DNA from: DATEOR01 sp046734455 | Lineage (GTDB): Bacteria > Actinomycetota > Thermoleophilia > Gaiellales > Gaiellaceae | Assembly (NCBI GenBank): GCA_046734455.1 | Contig: JBKPRJ010000061.1 | Location: forward strand, 1 to 35,582 | Length of the DNA: 35,582 nt | Reading direction: 5' to 3' | Part shown: positions 1 to 6,774 of the stretch, one piece after another | Numbering within the stretch: position 1 is the first letter of the stretch | How the letters are laid out: every line of letters begins with the position of its first letter | Notes under the pieces: model-generated | Seen by the model: the letters and a program-made list of their open reading frames with translations, nothing else | What the model was told of the DNA's origin: nothing | Databases searched by the model: none | Translations under genes and position numbers: made by a program

Positions 1-386
1 CGCCCGAGACCTATCTCGGCACCGACCGGCTCTCGAGCCTCGTCGGCTCCCCGGTTGTCGCCGGCCGCCAGGCGACGTACACGATTCCGAAGGTCGTGCC
101 GCAAAACGACGTCGCGTACGGAGGCCGGTGGACGGTCGGGCGGGAGCGGATCGTCGCGGGGGAGGGGGCCCGCCTCCGCCTCGCCTACCATGCGCGCGAC
201 GTCTACCTCGTGCTGGGAGGAAAGGGCAGCGTCCAGGTCGTCGTGGACGGCAAGCCCGTGAAGACGGTGGCGGTCACGGGCGACCGGCTCTACACCCTCG
301 TGACGGGCTCCGGGCCCGCGGACGATCACACGCTCGACCTCTCGTTCTCGCCCGGCGTCGAGGCGTACGCGTTCACCTTCGGCTAG
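1..386 (+). CDS. DipZ-like redoxin protein, C-terminal domain (5' truncated)
   Basis: The reading frame is open from base 3 and ends at TAG 384-386. About 127 residues are visible and the start lies outside the window. The segment begins PETYLG and contains GGRWTVGRERI, AYHARDVYLVLGG and a final GVEAYAFTFG. This pattern matches the beta-rich C-terminal domain that follows the thioredoxin-like domain in DipZ-type and related actinobacterial redoxins. The catalytic CxxC domain would lie upstream. These proteins handle thiol/disulfide exchange outside the membrane, often in cytochrome c assembly, which fits the ccm genes 4 kb downstream. The family call rests on remembered sequence pattern, and the length of the whole protein is unknown. 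Confidence 0.7.
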   Translation, partial: PETYLGTDRLSSLVGSPVVAGRQATYTIPKVVPQNDVAYGGRWTVGRERIVAGEGARLRLAYHARDVYLVLGGKGSVQVVVDGKPVKTVAVTGDRLYTLVTGSGPADDHTLDLSFSPGVEAYAFTFG

Positions 387-389
387 CTA

Positions 390-430
390 CCCCCTTCGGG
401 GGAGGCTTCGGAGCCTGATCGGGCCGAAGC
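390..430 (+). terminator. Two hairpins after the DipZ-like gene
   Basis: CCCCC (390-394) and GGGGG (398-402) pair around a TTC loop, which can also fold as a C(UUCG)G-type tetraloop. GCTTCGG (405-411) then pairs with CCGAAGC (424-430). No U-tract follows, so intrinsic termination is plausible but not proven. Confidence 0.5.
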
Positions 431-448
431 TCACTAGAGGCACGCGAG

Positions 449-1057
449 ATGGTGATGTTGAGGATCCTCCTCTACGTCGCCGCTGTGATGGCGCTCTTCG
501 CGGGCGCGATCTTCTACGGCGGCAACGCGATCGGCGCGTGGGATCCGCTTCCACCCGCGCCGGAGCCGCCGCCTGCCGTGAAGCTGGGCCACGACAAGGC
601 GAAGGACAAGAAGAGGCCCGCAGCTCCGAACCCCTCCGCCCAGCGAGCGCCGCGCAAGACGCCCGCGCAGAAGGCCTTCGTGAAGAAGACGAACGCGGTT
701 TGCAGCGTCTCCAAGTCCCAGGTGCAGGCCGTGCTCGCGCAGGGCAATACCTCCACGCACGCCGGTGTGGTCGAGCTCTTCCAGAACCTGAAGACGGTCA
801 ACGCGGAGCTCAACGACCGCTTCCTCGCCATCCCGGTACCGGCGGGCTACAAGGACGAGGTCGCCGAGCTGCGCGAGCTCTTCGCGAAGGAGGAGCTCTA
901 CTTCGAGTCGATGGCGCGGGCCCTGCAGAATCGCGACTTGAAGCGCTTCTACGCCATGAACGACCGTCTCACGGACATCGCGCTCGACGAGACGGACATC
1001 CTCGTGAATCTCGGCGCCTACTCCTGCGACATCGACCTCTCGTCGGCGTTCGGCTAG
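449..1057 (+). CDS. Membrane-anchored exported protein of unknown function
   Basis: This is a 202-residue protein that I do not recognise. A hydrophobic segment at about residues 4-27 is a membrane anchor or uncleaved signal. A Pro/Lys/Ala-rich linker (about 31-72) follows, then a mostly helical domain of about 125 residues. The domain has two cysteines, one in NAVCS and one near the C-terminus in YSCDID, which could form a disulfide outside the cell. Charged residues such as KEELYFESMAR suggest a helical bundle. The gene follows the hairpins at 390-430, so it may have its own promoter. The start at ATG 449 is the first Met of the hydrophobic segment; ATG 455 is an alternative. Confidence 0.75.
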   Translation: MVMLRILLYVAAVMALFAGAIFYGGNAIGAWDPLPPAPEPPPAVKLGHDKAKDKKRPAAPNPSAQRAPRKTPAQKAFVKKTNAVCSVSKSQVQAVLAQGNTSTHAGVVELFQNLKTVNAELNDRFLAIPVPAGYKDEVAELRELFAKEELYFESMARALQNRDLKRFYAMNDRLTDIALDETDILVNLGAYSCDIDLSSAFG

Positions 1058-1094
1058 CCGTTTTTGCTTTCCAGGCGCTGGGAACGATGGCGCC

Positions 1095-1262
1095 ATGCGC
1101 ATCTCTGCGGTGGGCGTCATCTATCTCGTCGTGGGCGCCGTCGTCGCGGCCACGCATGACTACTTCGAAAATATCGACACGCTGAAGCAGTTCCTCTCGG
1201 CGGTGCTCGCGGTCGTGCTCTGGCCGTTGATCCTCATCGGGATCAACCTGCACGTCCACTAG
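1095..1262 (+). CDS. Small two-helix membrane protein
   Basis: This is a 55-residue ORF starting MRISAVGVIYLVVGAVVAA and ending INLHVH, with TAG at 1260-1262. It has two hydrophobic stretches, about residues 4-19 and 33-50, joined by a polar loop (THDYFENIDTLKQ). A hairpin topology in the membrane is likely. It lies between the exported protein and bolA on the same strand. I recognise no family. The uninterrupted frame, the two clean membrane segments and the snug fit between neighbours support a real gene, but no functional claim is possible. Confidence 0.65.
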   Translation: MRISAVGVIYLVVGAVVAATHDYFENIDTLKQFLSAVLAVVLWPLILIGINLHVH

Positions 1263-1267
1263 CGCGC

Positions 1268-1287
1268 CAGGCGCCTGTTGGTATCTT
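1268..1287 (+). promoter_or_regulatory. bolA promoter with palindrome and leaderless-type -10
   Basis: A TATCTT hexamer (1282-1287) ends 6 nt before the bolA ATG (1294), as expected for a leaderless transcript. A perfect 10-bp palindrome, CAGGCGCCTG (1268-1277), sits 4 nt upstream of the -10 in the spacer region, so it could be an operator. Confidence 0.45.
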
Positions 1288-1293
1288 CGAGCC

Positions 1294-1524
1294 ATGAGCG
1301 AGCGGCTCCAGTCACTGCTCGAAGGCGCGTTCCCGGACGCCAAGGGCGTCGACGTCGTCGACCGCACCGGCGGCGGCGACCACTTCCATGTCACGGTCGT
1401 CAGCCCGCGCTTCGACGGCCTCTCGCTCGTCGACCAGCACCGGCTCGTCTACGACGCGCTCGCCGAGCCGCTCGCCGACGGCACCATCCACGAGCTTCGC
1501 ATCACGACACGAGGAGACGCATGA
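1294..1524 (+). CDS. bolA: BolA family protein
   Basis: This 76-residue protein has the compact BolA fold signature: an N-terminal helix (SERLQSLLEGAFPDA), then GGGDHFHVTVVSPRFDGLSLVDQHRLVYDAL, and a C-terminal strand IHELRITT. The conserved histidine in FHV is a usual ligand in BolA-glutaredoxin [2Fe-2S] complexes. Its stop overlaps the start of the glutaredoxin gene (ATGA, 1521-1524), so the two are translationally coupled. BolA and CGFS-type glutaredoxins are established partners in iron-sulfur cluster trafficking and iron sensing, and the pairing supports that role here. A TATCTT hexamer 6 nt before ATG suggests a leaderless mRNA. Confidence 0.92.
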   Translation: MSERLQSLLEGAFPDAKGVDVVDRTGGGDHFHVTVVSPRFDGLSLVDQHRLVYDALAEPLADGTIHELRITTRGDA

Positions 1525-1913
1525 GCGACCTGAGCGACAAGATCCAGGAGACCATCGACACCGAGCCGGTGGTCGCCTTCATCAAGGGCACCCACGAGCA
1601 GTGCATGTGCGGGAACTCCGACCGCGCCCTGCAGGCGCTGCGCTCCGTCGGCGCATCGTTCACCGCCGTCGACGTGCTTCCCGATCCGGCGATCCGCCAG
1701 GAGCTCTCCGCGCTCTCGAGCTGGCCGACGATCCCGCAGGTCTTCGTCGGCGGCGAGCTCGTCGGGGGCGCCGACATCGTCGAGGAGCTCGCGATGACGG
1801 GCGAGCTCGAGGCGAAGCTGAACGAGAAGCTCGGCGACTCGTGGCGCGACGGCGGGGAGGAGCGGACGGTCGCCGTGACCGACCGCCAGGATCCCTTCCG
1901 CTTCGTCGGGTAG
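1521..1913 (+). CDS. grxD: Monothiol glutaredoxin (Grx4/GrxD type) with CGNS motif
   Basis: This 130-residue protein has IKGT (about 21-24), an active-site region around residues 28-32, the cis-Pro segment WPTIPQVFV and the GG-ADIVEEL glutathione-binding end. It is a Grx4-type monothiol glutaredoxin, which binds a [2Fe-2S] cluster with glutathione and pairs with BolA. The normal CGFS signature reads C-G-N-S here (Cys30), and an extra Cys28 sits two residues upstream, giving a CxC. The last 30 residues (after about 100) are a polar tail beyond the usual domain. Cluster binding is plausible because the nucleophilic Cys, Lys22 and the TIP motif remain. The Asn and the second Cys are unusual. Confidence 0.92.
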   Translation: MSDLSDKIQETIDTEPVVAFIKGTHEQCMCGNSDRALQALRSVGASFTAVDVLPDPAIRQELSALSSWPTIPQVFVGGELVGGADIVEELAMTGELEAKLNEKLGDSWRDGGEERTVAVTDRQDPFRFVG

Positions 1914-1919
1914 CGCGGC

Positions 1920-2165
1920 CTAAACCCGCGCCGACCAGACGATCGCCGCGAGGATCACGCTCAGGCCGGAGACGACGATCCCGACGATCCACGCTTCCAC
2001 GTCCTGAGAGCCCAGGATCGCGGCGAGGCCGGTGCCGATCCCGATGATCCCACCGGTGGCGACGAAGCGGCTGAACGACGACTGGAACATCGTCATCCGG
2101 TCGCGGAAGCCGACGCGCGTCTCCTCTTCCTGCCGGCCCGTGCCGTTGCCCTCGTCGAGCGTCAC
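1920..2165 (-). CDS. Small membrane protein, two helices
   Basis: An 81-residue protein has a polar N-terminus of about 30 residues, then two hydrophobic segments (about 34-51 and 58-77). The start is GTG at 2165. A TAGGAT hexamer on the minus strand (2173-2178) ends exactly 7 nt before this GTG, which supports the start and a leaderless transcript. I recognise no family. The gene lies downstream of the DUF2269-like gene on the same strand, 21 nt away, and converges on the glutaredoxin gene with a gap of 6 nt. The function is unknown. Confidence 0.65.
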   Translation of the reverse strand: MTLDEGNGTGRQEEETRVGFRDRMTMFQSSFSRFVATGGIIGIGTGLAAILGSQDVEAWIVGIVVSGLSVILAAIVWSARV

Positions 2166-2187
2166 GGGCGGGATCCTAACCCCGCCC
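2166..2187 (-). promoter_or_regulatory. Hairpin whose loop contains a -10 hexamer
   Basis: GGGCGGG (2166-2172) and CCCGCCC (2181-2187) form a 7-bp inverted repeat around an 8-nt loop. The loop holds TAGGAT in minus-strand sense (2173-2178), the probable -10 of the gene starting at 2165. The same element is placed to terminate the upstream DUF2269-like gene, whose stop overlaps its edge. Confidence 0.5.
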
Positions 2188-2768
2188 TAGAAGGACGGCT
2201 TCACCGTCATGTCGATGACGATGAGGAGGAGGAGCGCGATGTCGAGCCTCGCGGCGAGGAGGAGCGGCGTGACGACACTCTGAACCTCCGGGTCGCGCGG
2301 ATCGTGGTCATCGAGGAGCCCGTTGATCCTCTTGATGCGTGGGGTGAGAAACCCGATTCCGACCGCCGTCGAGATCGCCCAGGCCACGAGCCCGAAGACC
2401 AGCCAGAACTGCCCCCAGTCGAGGTCGCCGTTGATCGTCATGGCGATCCCCATTCCGAGGACGACGAACGACGCCGGCACGAAGATCCTCGTCGCACCCC
2501 ATTCGGCCTGGCGGGCGATCTCGACAAGCCGGGCCGGGTCGTCCGCCCGCTCCGTCGCTATGGCCATGAAGGTCAGGAATGCTCCACCGCCGATCCACAG
2601 AACCGCAGACACGACGTGAACCGCCTTGAAGGCGAGGTACCAGGAGTCGGACTCGAGGATGAAGACGAGCGCGCCGACCACTAGCAGCAGCGCTGCAACC
2701 AGCGTGATCGTCTTCGAGGCGCGCTGGTTCTGCTCTGACAGCGCGCCAACATGGGGGCCAGTCGCCAC
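2187..2768 (-). CDS. DUF2269-like integral membrane protein
   Basis: This 193-residue protein has about four membrane segments: roughly 20-38, 45-70, 95-112 and 120-142, with a further hydrophobic end at 170-188. The motif KAVHVVSAVLWIGGGAF is typical of DUF2269 and related predicted membrane proteins, where the His in the helix may bind haem or metal (inference). GTG at 2768 follows a good ribosome site, GGAGG about 6 nt upstream, so the start is well supported. The biochemical role of the family is not established as far as I know. It stands alone, upstream of the small membrane protein on the same strand. Confidence 0.75.
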   Translation of the reverse strand: MATGPHVGALSEQNQRASKTITLVAALLLVVGALVFILESDSWYLAFKAVHVVSAVLWIGGGAFLTFMAIATERADDPARLVEIARQAEWGATRIFVPASFVVLGMGIAMTINGDLDWGQFWLVFGLVAWAISTAVGIGFLTPRIKRINGLLDDHDPRDPEVQSVVTPLLLAARLDIALLLLIVIDMTVKPSF

Positions 2769-2801
2769 GTCGAACCTCCGCAGATCGTTGTCCGGACGAC
2801 C

Positions 2802-3635
2802 CTAACGCCGCGACCGGCCCGGAGCGAGGATCGCCTTGACCGCCTGGTGCGACTCCTCGTTCGGTGACTCCGAGATGATCGTCGCGGGCCGCTTGAAACG
2901 ACGCAGCGCGGTGCGCAGCGGCTCGGCGCGCAGGGTGCCCTCGCCGTAGGGGAGGTGCTTCGTCTCGTTCCGGTTCGCAAAGGCGATGTCGGAGAAGTGG
3001 ACGTGGAAGGGGGCGCCGGGATCCATGACGTCGTCGGCGGCCTCGAGGATCCCGGCGAAGGCGTCCACGTTGGTGAAGCCTCCGTCCGTGACTGCGTGCA
3101 GGTGCGCGAAGTCGAGGACCGGCCGCACCCAGTCGAAGCGGGCGGCGAGCCAGAACACGTCCTCCGGAGTACCGAGCTCGCGCACGCGGCCCATGATCTC
3201 CACGCCGAACGCGACGGTGCGGCCCTTCGGCTCGAGCCGCTCCCGCAGGGCGGCGAGATCCCCGGCGACCGACTCGAGGGCCGCCTCGCGCTCGCGACCG
3301 AGCAGGTAGCCCGGGTGGACGACGAGGAGCTGCGCGCCGACCGCGGTCGCGACTCCGGCCGAGTGGTCGATCATCCCGAATGCGCGCTTGCGCTTGCCCC
3401 CGTCGCCCGGCAGGTGGCCGAGGATCGCGGCGATGGGCGCGTGGATCGACAGCGCGATCTTGTTCTTCTTCGCCAGCTCGCCGAAGCGGCCGGCCCATTC
3501 CCACTCGGGCTTCATCCAGAAGCCGCCCTCGAAGTCGATCTCGCAGGCCGAGTAGCCGCGCTCGAGGAGAAGGTCGATGGCGGCCTCCGGGCTCTCCCGG
3601 CTGGGCACGCGTGCTGGGCCGAAGCGGGTTTTCAT
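2802..3635 (-). CDS. Endonuclease IV-like TIM-barrel protein (AP endonuclease family 2)
   Basis: This is a 277-residue TIM barrel. The start at 3635 gives MKTRFGPARVP, the usual beginning of this family. A longer frame begins at 3710, but that start would overlap the divergent gene. Potential metal ligands appear in the endonuclease IV order: His in SIHAP, His in VVHPGY, Glu in GVEIMG, Asp and His in LDFAHLHA, His in HVHFSDI, then KHLPYGEG and Glu in ISESP. These ligands bind the zinc or manganese cluster that cuts DNA at abasic sites. The same fold also serves sugar isomerases, so DNA repair is likely but not certain. It is divergent from the gene at 3667. Confidence 0.78.
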   Translation of the reverse strand: MKTRFGPARVPSRESPEAAIDLLLERGYSACEIDFEGGFWMKPEWEWAGRFGELAKKNKIALSIHAPIAAILGHLPGDGGKRKRAFGMIDHSAGVATAVGAQLLVVHPGYLLGREREAALESVAGDLAALRERLEPKGRTVAFGVEIMGRVRELGTPEDVFWLAARFDWVRPVLDFAHLHAVTDGGFTNVDAFAGILEAADDVMDPGAPFHVHFSDIAFANRNETKHLPYGEGTLRAEPLRTALRRFKRPATIISESPNEESHQAVKAILAPGRSRR

Positions 3636-3666
3636 GCCGTCCGACGGCAAGAGTACGGTCTTCGAC
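3636..3666. promoter_or_regulatory. Divergent intergenic region with inverted repeat and -10
   Basis: GCCGTC (3636-3641) and GACGGC (3643-3648) form a near-perfect palindrome with a 1-nt centre, directly ahead of the endonuclease IV-like start. TACGGT (3654-3659) ends 7 nt before ATG 3667 on the plus strand, a leaderless-type promoter for the small gene. Confidence 0.4.
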
Positions 3667-3912
3667 ATGGGTAAGCGACCGACGCGCATAGAGCTGCTCG
3701 AGCTGGACATCGACCTCCGCCTCTCCGACCTCTGGAGCGAGGCCTGCGGCGTGGGCGAGTGGAACCTCGAGGTCGTCGCGGCATTCCTCCGCGCCGCCTA
3801 CGGAAAGGGCTATTGCGACGCCCTCACGGAGGATGCGCCCGGCTCGCTCTGCCGCGATCACGGCTATCGCATCCCCGACCGGCGTATCGCGCCGGCGCAC
3901 GACAAGATCTAG
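3667..3912 (+). CDS. Small conserved-looking protein of unknown function
   Basis: This 81-residue soluble protein begins MGKRPTRIELLELDIDLRL and has a helical core (SDLWSEACGVGEWNLEVVAAFLRAAYGKGYCDAL). It ends in a loop with Cys and His (GSLCRDHGYRIPDRR). I recall similar short actinobacterial hypotheticals but no assigned function. The Cys/His residues (YC, LC, DH) could bind a metal, but their spacing is not a standard zinc knuckle. ATG 3667 is chosen because a TACGGT hexamer lies 7 nt upstream and because longer starts would run into the divergent gene. The function is unknown. Confidence 0.65.
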   Translation: MGKRPTRIELLELDIDLRLSDLWSEACGVGEWNLEVVAAFLRAAYGKGYCDALTEDAPGSLCRDHGYRIPDRRIAPAHDKI

Positions 3913-3937
3913 CCAAGGGGGCGAGACCGCCTGAAGA

Positions 3938-4000
3938 CCTGAGCCGCTGGGTCGCGCTAGCCTGCACGTGGTCATCGCAACCCAGCGACGAGGCCTCAGG
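3938..4000. terminator. Large imperfect inverted repeat before ccmE
   Basis: CGCTGGGT (3945-3952) pairs with ACCCAGCG (3980-3987). Flanking CCTGAG (3938-3943) pairs with CTCAGG (3995-4000). This gives a long interrupted stem between the small gene ending at 3912 and ccmE. It could terminate the upstream mRNA. The 140-nt gap holds no ORF that I would call. Confidence 0.4.
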
Positions 4001-4039
4001 CAGTCACGACCTCTGGCGCTGAGGCGCGAAAAGCCCAGC

Positions 4040-4045
4040 TAAACT
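4040..4045 (+). promoter_or_regulatory. -10 hexamer of the ccm operon
   Basis: TAAACT ends 7 nt before the GTG start of ccmE (4053), the spacing expected for a leaderless transcript. No ribosome site or clear -35 is visible. Confidence 0.45.
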
Positions 4046-4052
4046 CGGGGTC

Positions 4053-4439
4053 GTGGCCCGGCGCAGAAGTCCCGCACGCCTCGTCATCGCGCTCTCGGTC
4101 GCGGCCGCGCTGGCGATCTTTCTGGTCTACACCGCGCTCGCGGGCGGGACGCCGTCGCTGCGTCCGAGCCAGGTCGCCGGCCATGACGGGCGGGTAAGCG
4201 TCGCCGGCAAGGTCGTCGGTCAGCCGAGCGGAGCTGCCAGAAGCGCGGATGGGCTGCGCTTCACCATCCGGGACGTCGAGGGCACGGCCACGCTGCCGGT
4301 CGTCTACCGGGGCTCGGTGCCCGATCTCTTCAAAACGGGACGTGACGTCTCCGTCGAGGGATCGCTCCAGAACGGTGTCTTCGTCGCGGACAAGCTCGTG
4401 ACGAAGTGCCCGTCCAAGTACACGAACAAGCAGTCCTGA
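4053..4439 (+). CDS. ccmE: Cytochrome c maturation haem chaperone CcmE, CxxxY variant
   Basis: This 128-residue protein has a single N-terminal membrane anchor (about 10-30) and the CcmE beta-barrel (SLRPSQVAGHDGRVSVAGKV, FTIRDVEGTATLPVVYRG, FKTGRDVSVEG, GVFVADKLV). CcmE holds haem outside the membrane and passes it to CcmF. Classical CcmE attaches haem through His in an HxxxY motif. Here the sequence is TKCPSKY: Cys119 replaces the His and Tyr123 is kept. This CxxxY form is known from some sulfate reducers and archaea with reduced Ccm systems. The short tail (TNKQS) is also minimal. The gene leads an operon, with its stop overlapping the ccmF start by one base (TGATG). Confidence 0.93.
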   Translation: MARRRSPARLVIALSVAAALAIFLVYTALAGGTPSLRPSQVAGHDGRVSVAGKVVGQPSGAARSADGLRFTIRDVEGTATLPVVYRGSVPDLFKTGRDVSVEGSLQNGVFVADKLVTKCPSKYTNKQS

Positions 4440-6433
4440 TGCCGGGGCTTGGCTCCGCCGCGCTCGTCGTCGCGTTCGGGCTCGTCCTCTACGCGGCGCT
4501 CGCGGGCGGACATGCCGCCTACCGGGGACGGCGGCGCCTGCTCGATTCGGCCACGAACGCCCTCTACGCCTCGTTCGCCAGCGTTCTCATCGCCGCGCTT
4601 GTCCTGCTCGCCGCGCTGGCGCGCCACGACTTCACCTTCTCCTACGTTGCCTCGCACACGAGCCGCGAGCTGCCGCTCGGCTACACGCTCGCCTCGTTCT
4701 GGAGCGGGCAGGAGGGCTCCCTGCTCCTCTGGCTGCTCGTCCTCACCGGGATCGGCTCGGCCGCCGTGGCGCTGAATCGCCGCCTGATTCGCACTGTCCT
4801 TCCCTGGACCGTGCCGATCCTCGGTGGAATCGCGAGCTTCTTCGCGCTGCTCCTCGTCTTCGTCGCCTCGCCGTTCGCGACGCAGGTCGCGCCCCCCGAC
4901 GGGGCGGGGATGAACCCCAGCCTCCAGAACCCGTACATGCTCGCGCACCCGCCGCTGCTCTATCTCGGTTACGTGGGGCTGACCATCCCGTTCGCGTTCG
5001 CGATGGGCGCGCTCGCGTCGGGCCGCGCGGACGAGCGCTGGATCATCGCCACACGCCGCTGGACGCTCGCCTCCTGGACATTCCTCGGCTTCGCCATCCT
5101 CCTCGGCGCGAAGTGGGCCTACGAAGAGGTGGGATGGGGCGGCTGGTACGCCTGGGATCCCGTCGAGAACGCGGCGCTCATGCCGTGGCTCGTTGCCACC
5201 GCCTATCTCCACTCCGTGATGGTGCAGGAGAAGAAGAACATGCTGCGTGTGTGGAACGCCGTGCTCGTCGCGGGCGCCTTCTGCCTCTCGCTCTTCGGCA
5301 CCTTCCTGACGCGGAGCGGAGTGATCAACTCGATCCACAGCTTCACGCAGTCGTCGATCGGCGCCTGGTTCCTCGGCTTCATCGCGCTCGTGGCCGGCGC
5401 GTCGACCGCGCTCATCCTCTACCGGCTGCCGCTTCTCCGCTCGCGCACCCGCCTCGAGTCGCTCGTCTCCCGGGAGGCGGCGTTCCTCTACAACAACCTC
5501 TTCCTCGTCGCGTTCGCGCTCACGGTCCTCTGGGGAGTGATCTATCCCCTTGTCTCCGAGGCCGTTCGCGGCGTCGCCGTCACCGTCGGCGCGCCCTACT
5601 ACGACTTCTTCGGGATCGCATTCGGGCTCCCGCTCGTGCTGCTCATGGGCATCGGGCCGCTCATCGCCTGGCGGCGCGCCTCGCTCCGGGCGCTCGGGCG
5701 CTCGCTCCTCTGGCCGGCCGGTACGGCGCTGGTCGTGGGCATCCTCCTACTCCTCGGCGGAGCAGGGTCGAGTCCTGCTGGGCTCGTGGGCTACACGTTC
5801 GCGTCCTTCGTGCTCGCCGCCATCGTCCTCGAGTTCGTCCGCGGGACCCGTGCACGCCACGCGCTCGGCGACGGCTCCTGGTTCGCGTCGTTCACGAGCC
5901 TCGTCGGCCGGAACCGCCGGCGCTACGGCGGGTATGTCGTCCACGCCGCGATCGTCCTCCTTCTCGTCGGGGCCGTCGGCATCGGCGGCTTCGGCACGAC
6001 GCGGGAGGGAAAGCTCGCCCAGGGCCAGTCGCTGCGGGTGGGCGACTACACACTCACGTATCTGGGGAGCGGGCAGCAGCGGGCCGCCAACTCCCAGGAG
6101 CTGCGGGCCCGCCTGGCCGTCTCGCGCGGGGGCGATGACCTCGGCACGGTGCTCGCGGGCAAGAACCGCTATTTCGCGGAGCAGCAGACGTCGAACGAGG
6201 TCGCGATTCGCTCGGACTGGCTGCGGGCAGAAGATCTCTTTGTCATCGCCGACCAGTTCAACCCGGACGGGTCGGTCTTCGTGAAAGCCCTCGTCAATCC
6301 GCTCGTCAACCTCATCTGGCTCGCCGGGCTCCTCTTCGTGGCGGGCTCACTCATCACGCTCTGGCCCGACGCACGGGAGCAGCGGCGCCTTGCCCGCCGC
6401 TTCGCCGAGGAGGGAGCGCTCGCGCGCGCCTGA
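4439..6433 (+). CDS. ccmF: Cytochrome c haem lyase subunit CcmF
   Basis: A 664-residue polytopic membrane protein of the haem-handling family. It has the tryptophan-rich WWD signature (WGGWYAWDPVENAALMPWL, about 233-251), upstream FWSGQEGS (87-94), and conserved His residues in SHTS (73) and AHPPLLYLGY (170). FLTRSGVINSIHSF and a C-terminal extracytoplasmic domain of about 100 residues (FGTTREGKLAQGQ through DQFNPDGS) precede the last helix. CcmF accepts haem from CcmE and ligates it to apocytochrome c outside the membrane. ATG 4439 overlaps the ccmE stop. An in-frame GTG at 4406 lies inside ccmE and is less likely. Length and domain order are normal for CcmF. Confidence 0.96.
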   Translation: MPGLGSAALVVAFGLVLYAALAGGHAAYRGRRRLLDSATNALYASFASVLIAALVLLAALARHDFTFSYVASHTSRELPLGYTLASFWSGQEGSLLLWLLVLTGIGSAAVALNRRLIRTVLPWTVPILGGIASFFALLLVFVASPFATQVAPPDGAGMNPSLQNPYMLAHPPLLYLGYVGLTIPFAFAMGALASGRADERWIIATRRWTLASWTFLGFAILLGAKWAYEEVGWGGWYAWDPVENAALMPWLVATAYLHSVMVQEKKNMLRVWNAVLVAGAFCLSLFGTFLTRSGVINSIHSFTQSSIGAWFLGFIALVAGASTALILYRLPLLRSRTRLESLVSREAAFLYNNLFLVAFALTVLWGVIYPLVSEAVRGVAVTVGAPYYDFFGIAFGLPLVLLMGIGPLIAWRRASLRALGRSLLWPAGTALVVGILLLLGGAGSSPAGLVGYTFASFVLAAIVLEFVRGTRARHALGDGSWFASFTSLVGRNRRRYGGYVVHAAIVLLLVGAVGIGGFGTTREGKLAQGQSLRVGDYTLTYLGSGQQRAANSQELRARLAVSRGGDDLGTVLAGKNRYFAEQQTSNEVAIRSDWLRAEDLFVIADQFNPDGSVFVKALVNPLVNLIWLAGLLFVAGSLITLWPDAREQRRLARRFAEEGALARA

Positions 6434-6435
6434 AC

Positions 6436-6774
6436 GTGGAGACCCTCGCCGTCCTCCTCGCAGTTCTTCTCGCCGTCGCCGCGGTCGCGTTCGTCGCGCG
6501 CCCCTTCCTCGCCGAGCCCGAGCCGGAGGACGACCGGATCGGCCGCCTGACTCCGGCCGAGCAGGAGCGCCTGCGCCTGCTCGAGCGGCGCGACCGGACC
6601 CTCGGAGCGCTCAAGGAGCTCGAGTTCGACCACCGGACAGGGAAGATCGCCGACGCTGACTACGAGGCTTCGGTCGGTCCGCTGCGCCGCGAGGCCGCCG
6701 AGGCGATGCGTGCTCTCGAGCCGGTGACCGCCCCGATTCCGGAGACCGTCGAGAAGGTGGACGCTCCTGCCTGA
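6436..6774 (+). CDS. CcmI-like short cytochrome c biogenesis protein
   Basis: This 112-residue protein has an N-terminal membrane helix (about 3-24, METLAVLLAVLLAVAAVAF) and a helical cytoplasmic part. The part contains RRDRTLGALKELEFDHRTGKIADADYEAS, the motif found after the first helix of CcmI (NrfG/CycH N-terminus). The TPR domain of full-length CcmI, which binds apocytochrome, is absent. GTG 6436 is 2 nt after the ccmF stop, so the genes are coupled. The role is probably in the cytochrome c machinery, by motif and position. It could also be a generic coiled-coil membrane protein. Confidence 0.75.
   Translation: METLAVLLAVLLAVAAVAFVARPFLAEPEPEDDRIGRLTPAEQERLRLLERRDRTLGALKELEFDHRTGKIADADYEASVGPLRREAAEAMRALEPVTAPIPETVEKVDAPA

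Noticed and set aside
3633..3710. Longer N-terminus for the endonuclease IV-like protein
   Set aside because: A start at 3710 or 3668 would overlap the divergent gene's start and adds a Ser-rich stretch before the family's usual beginning (RFGPA).
2308..3975. A 555-codon open frame on the minus strand across several genes
   Set aside because: Its sequence is Arg/Pro-rich and lacks domain motifs, while other frames encode the DUF2269-like and TIM-barrel proteins with clear motifs. It is a shadow frame of high-GC DNA.
4406..4438. Upstream GTG start for CcmF
   Set aside because: It lies inside ccmE. ATG 4439 gives the normal hydrophobic N-terminus and a TGATG overlap typical of coupled genes.
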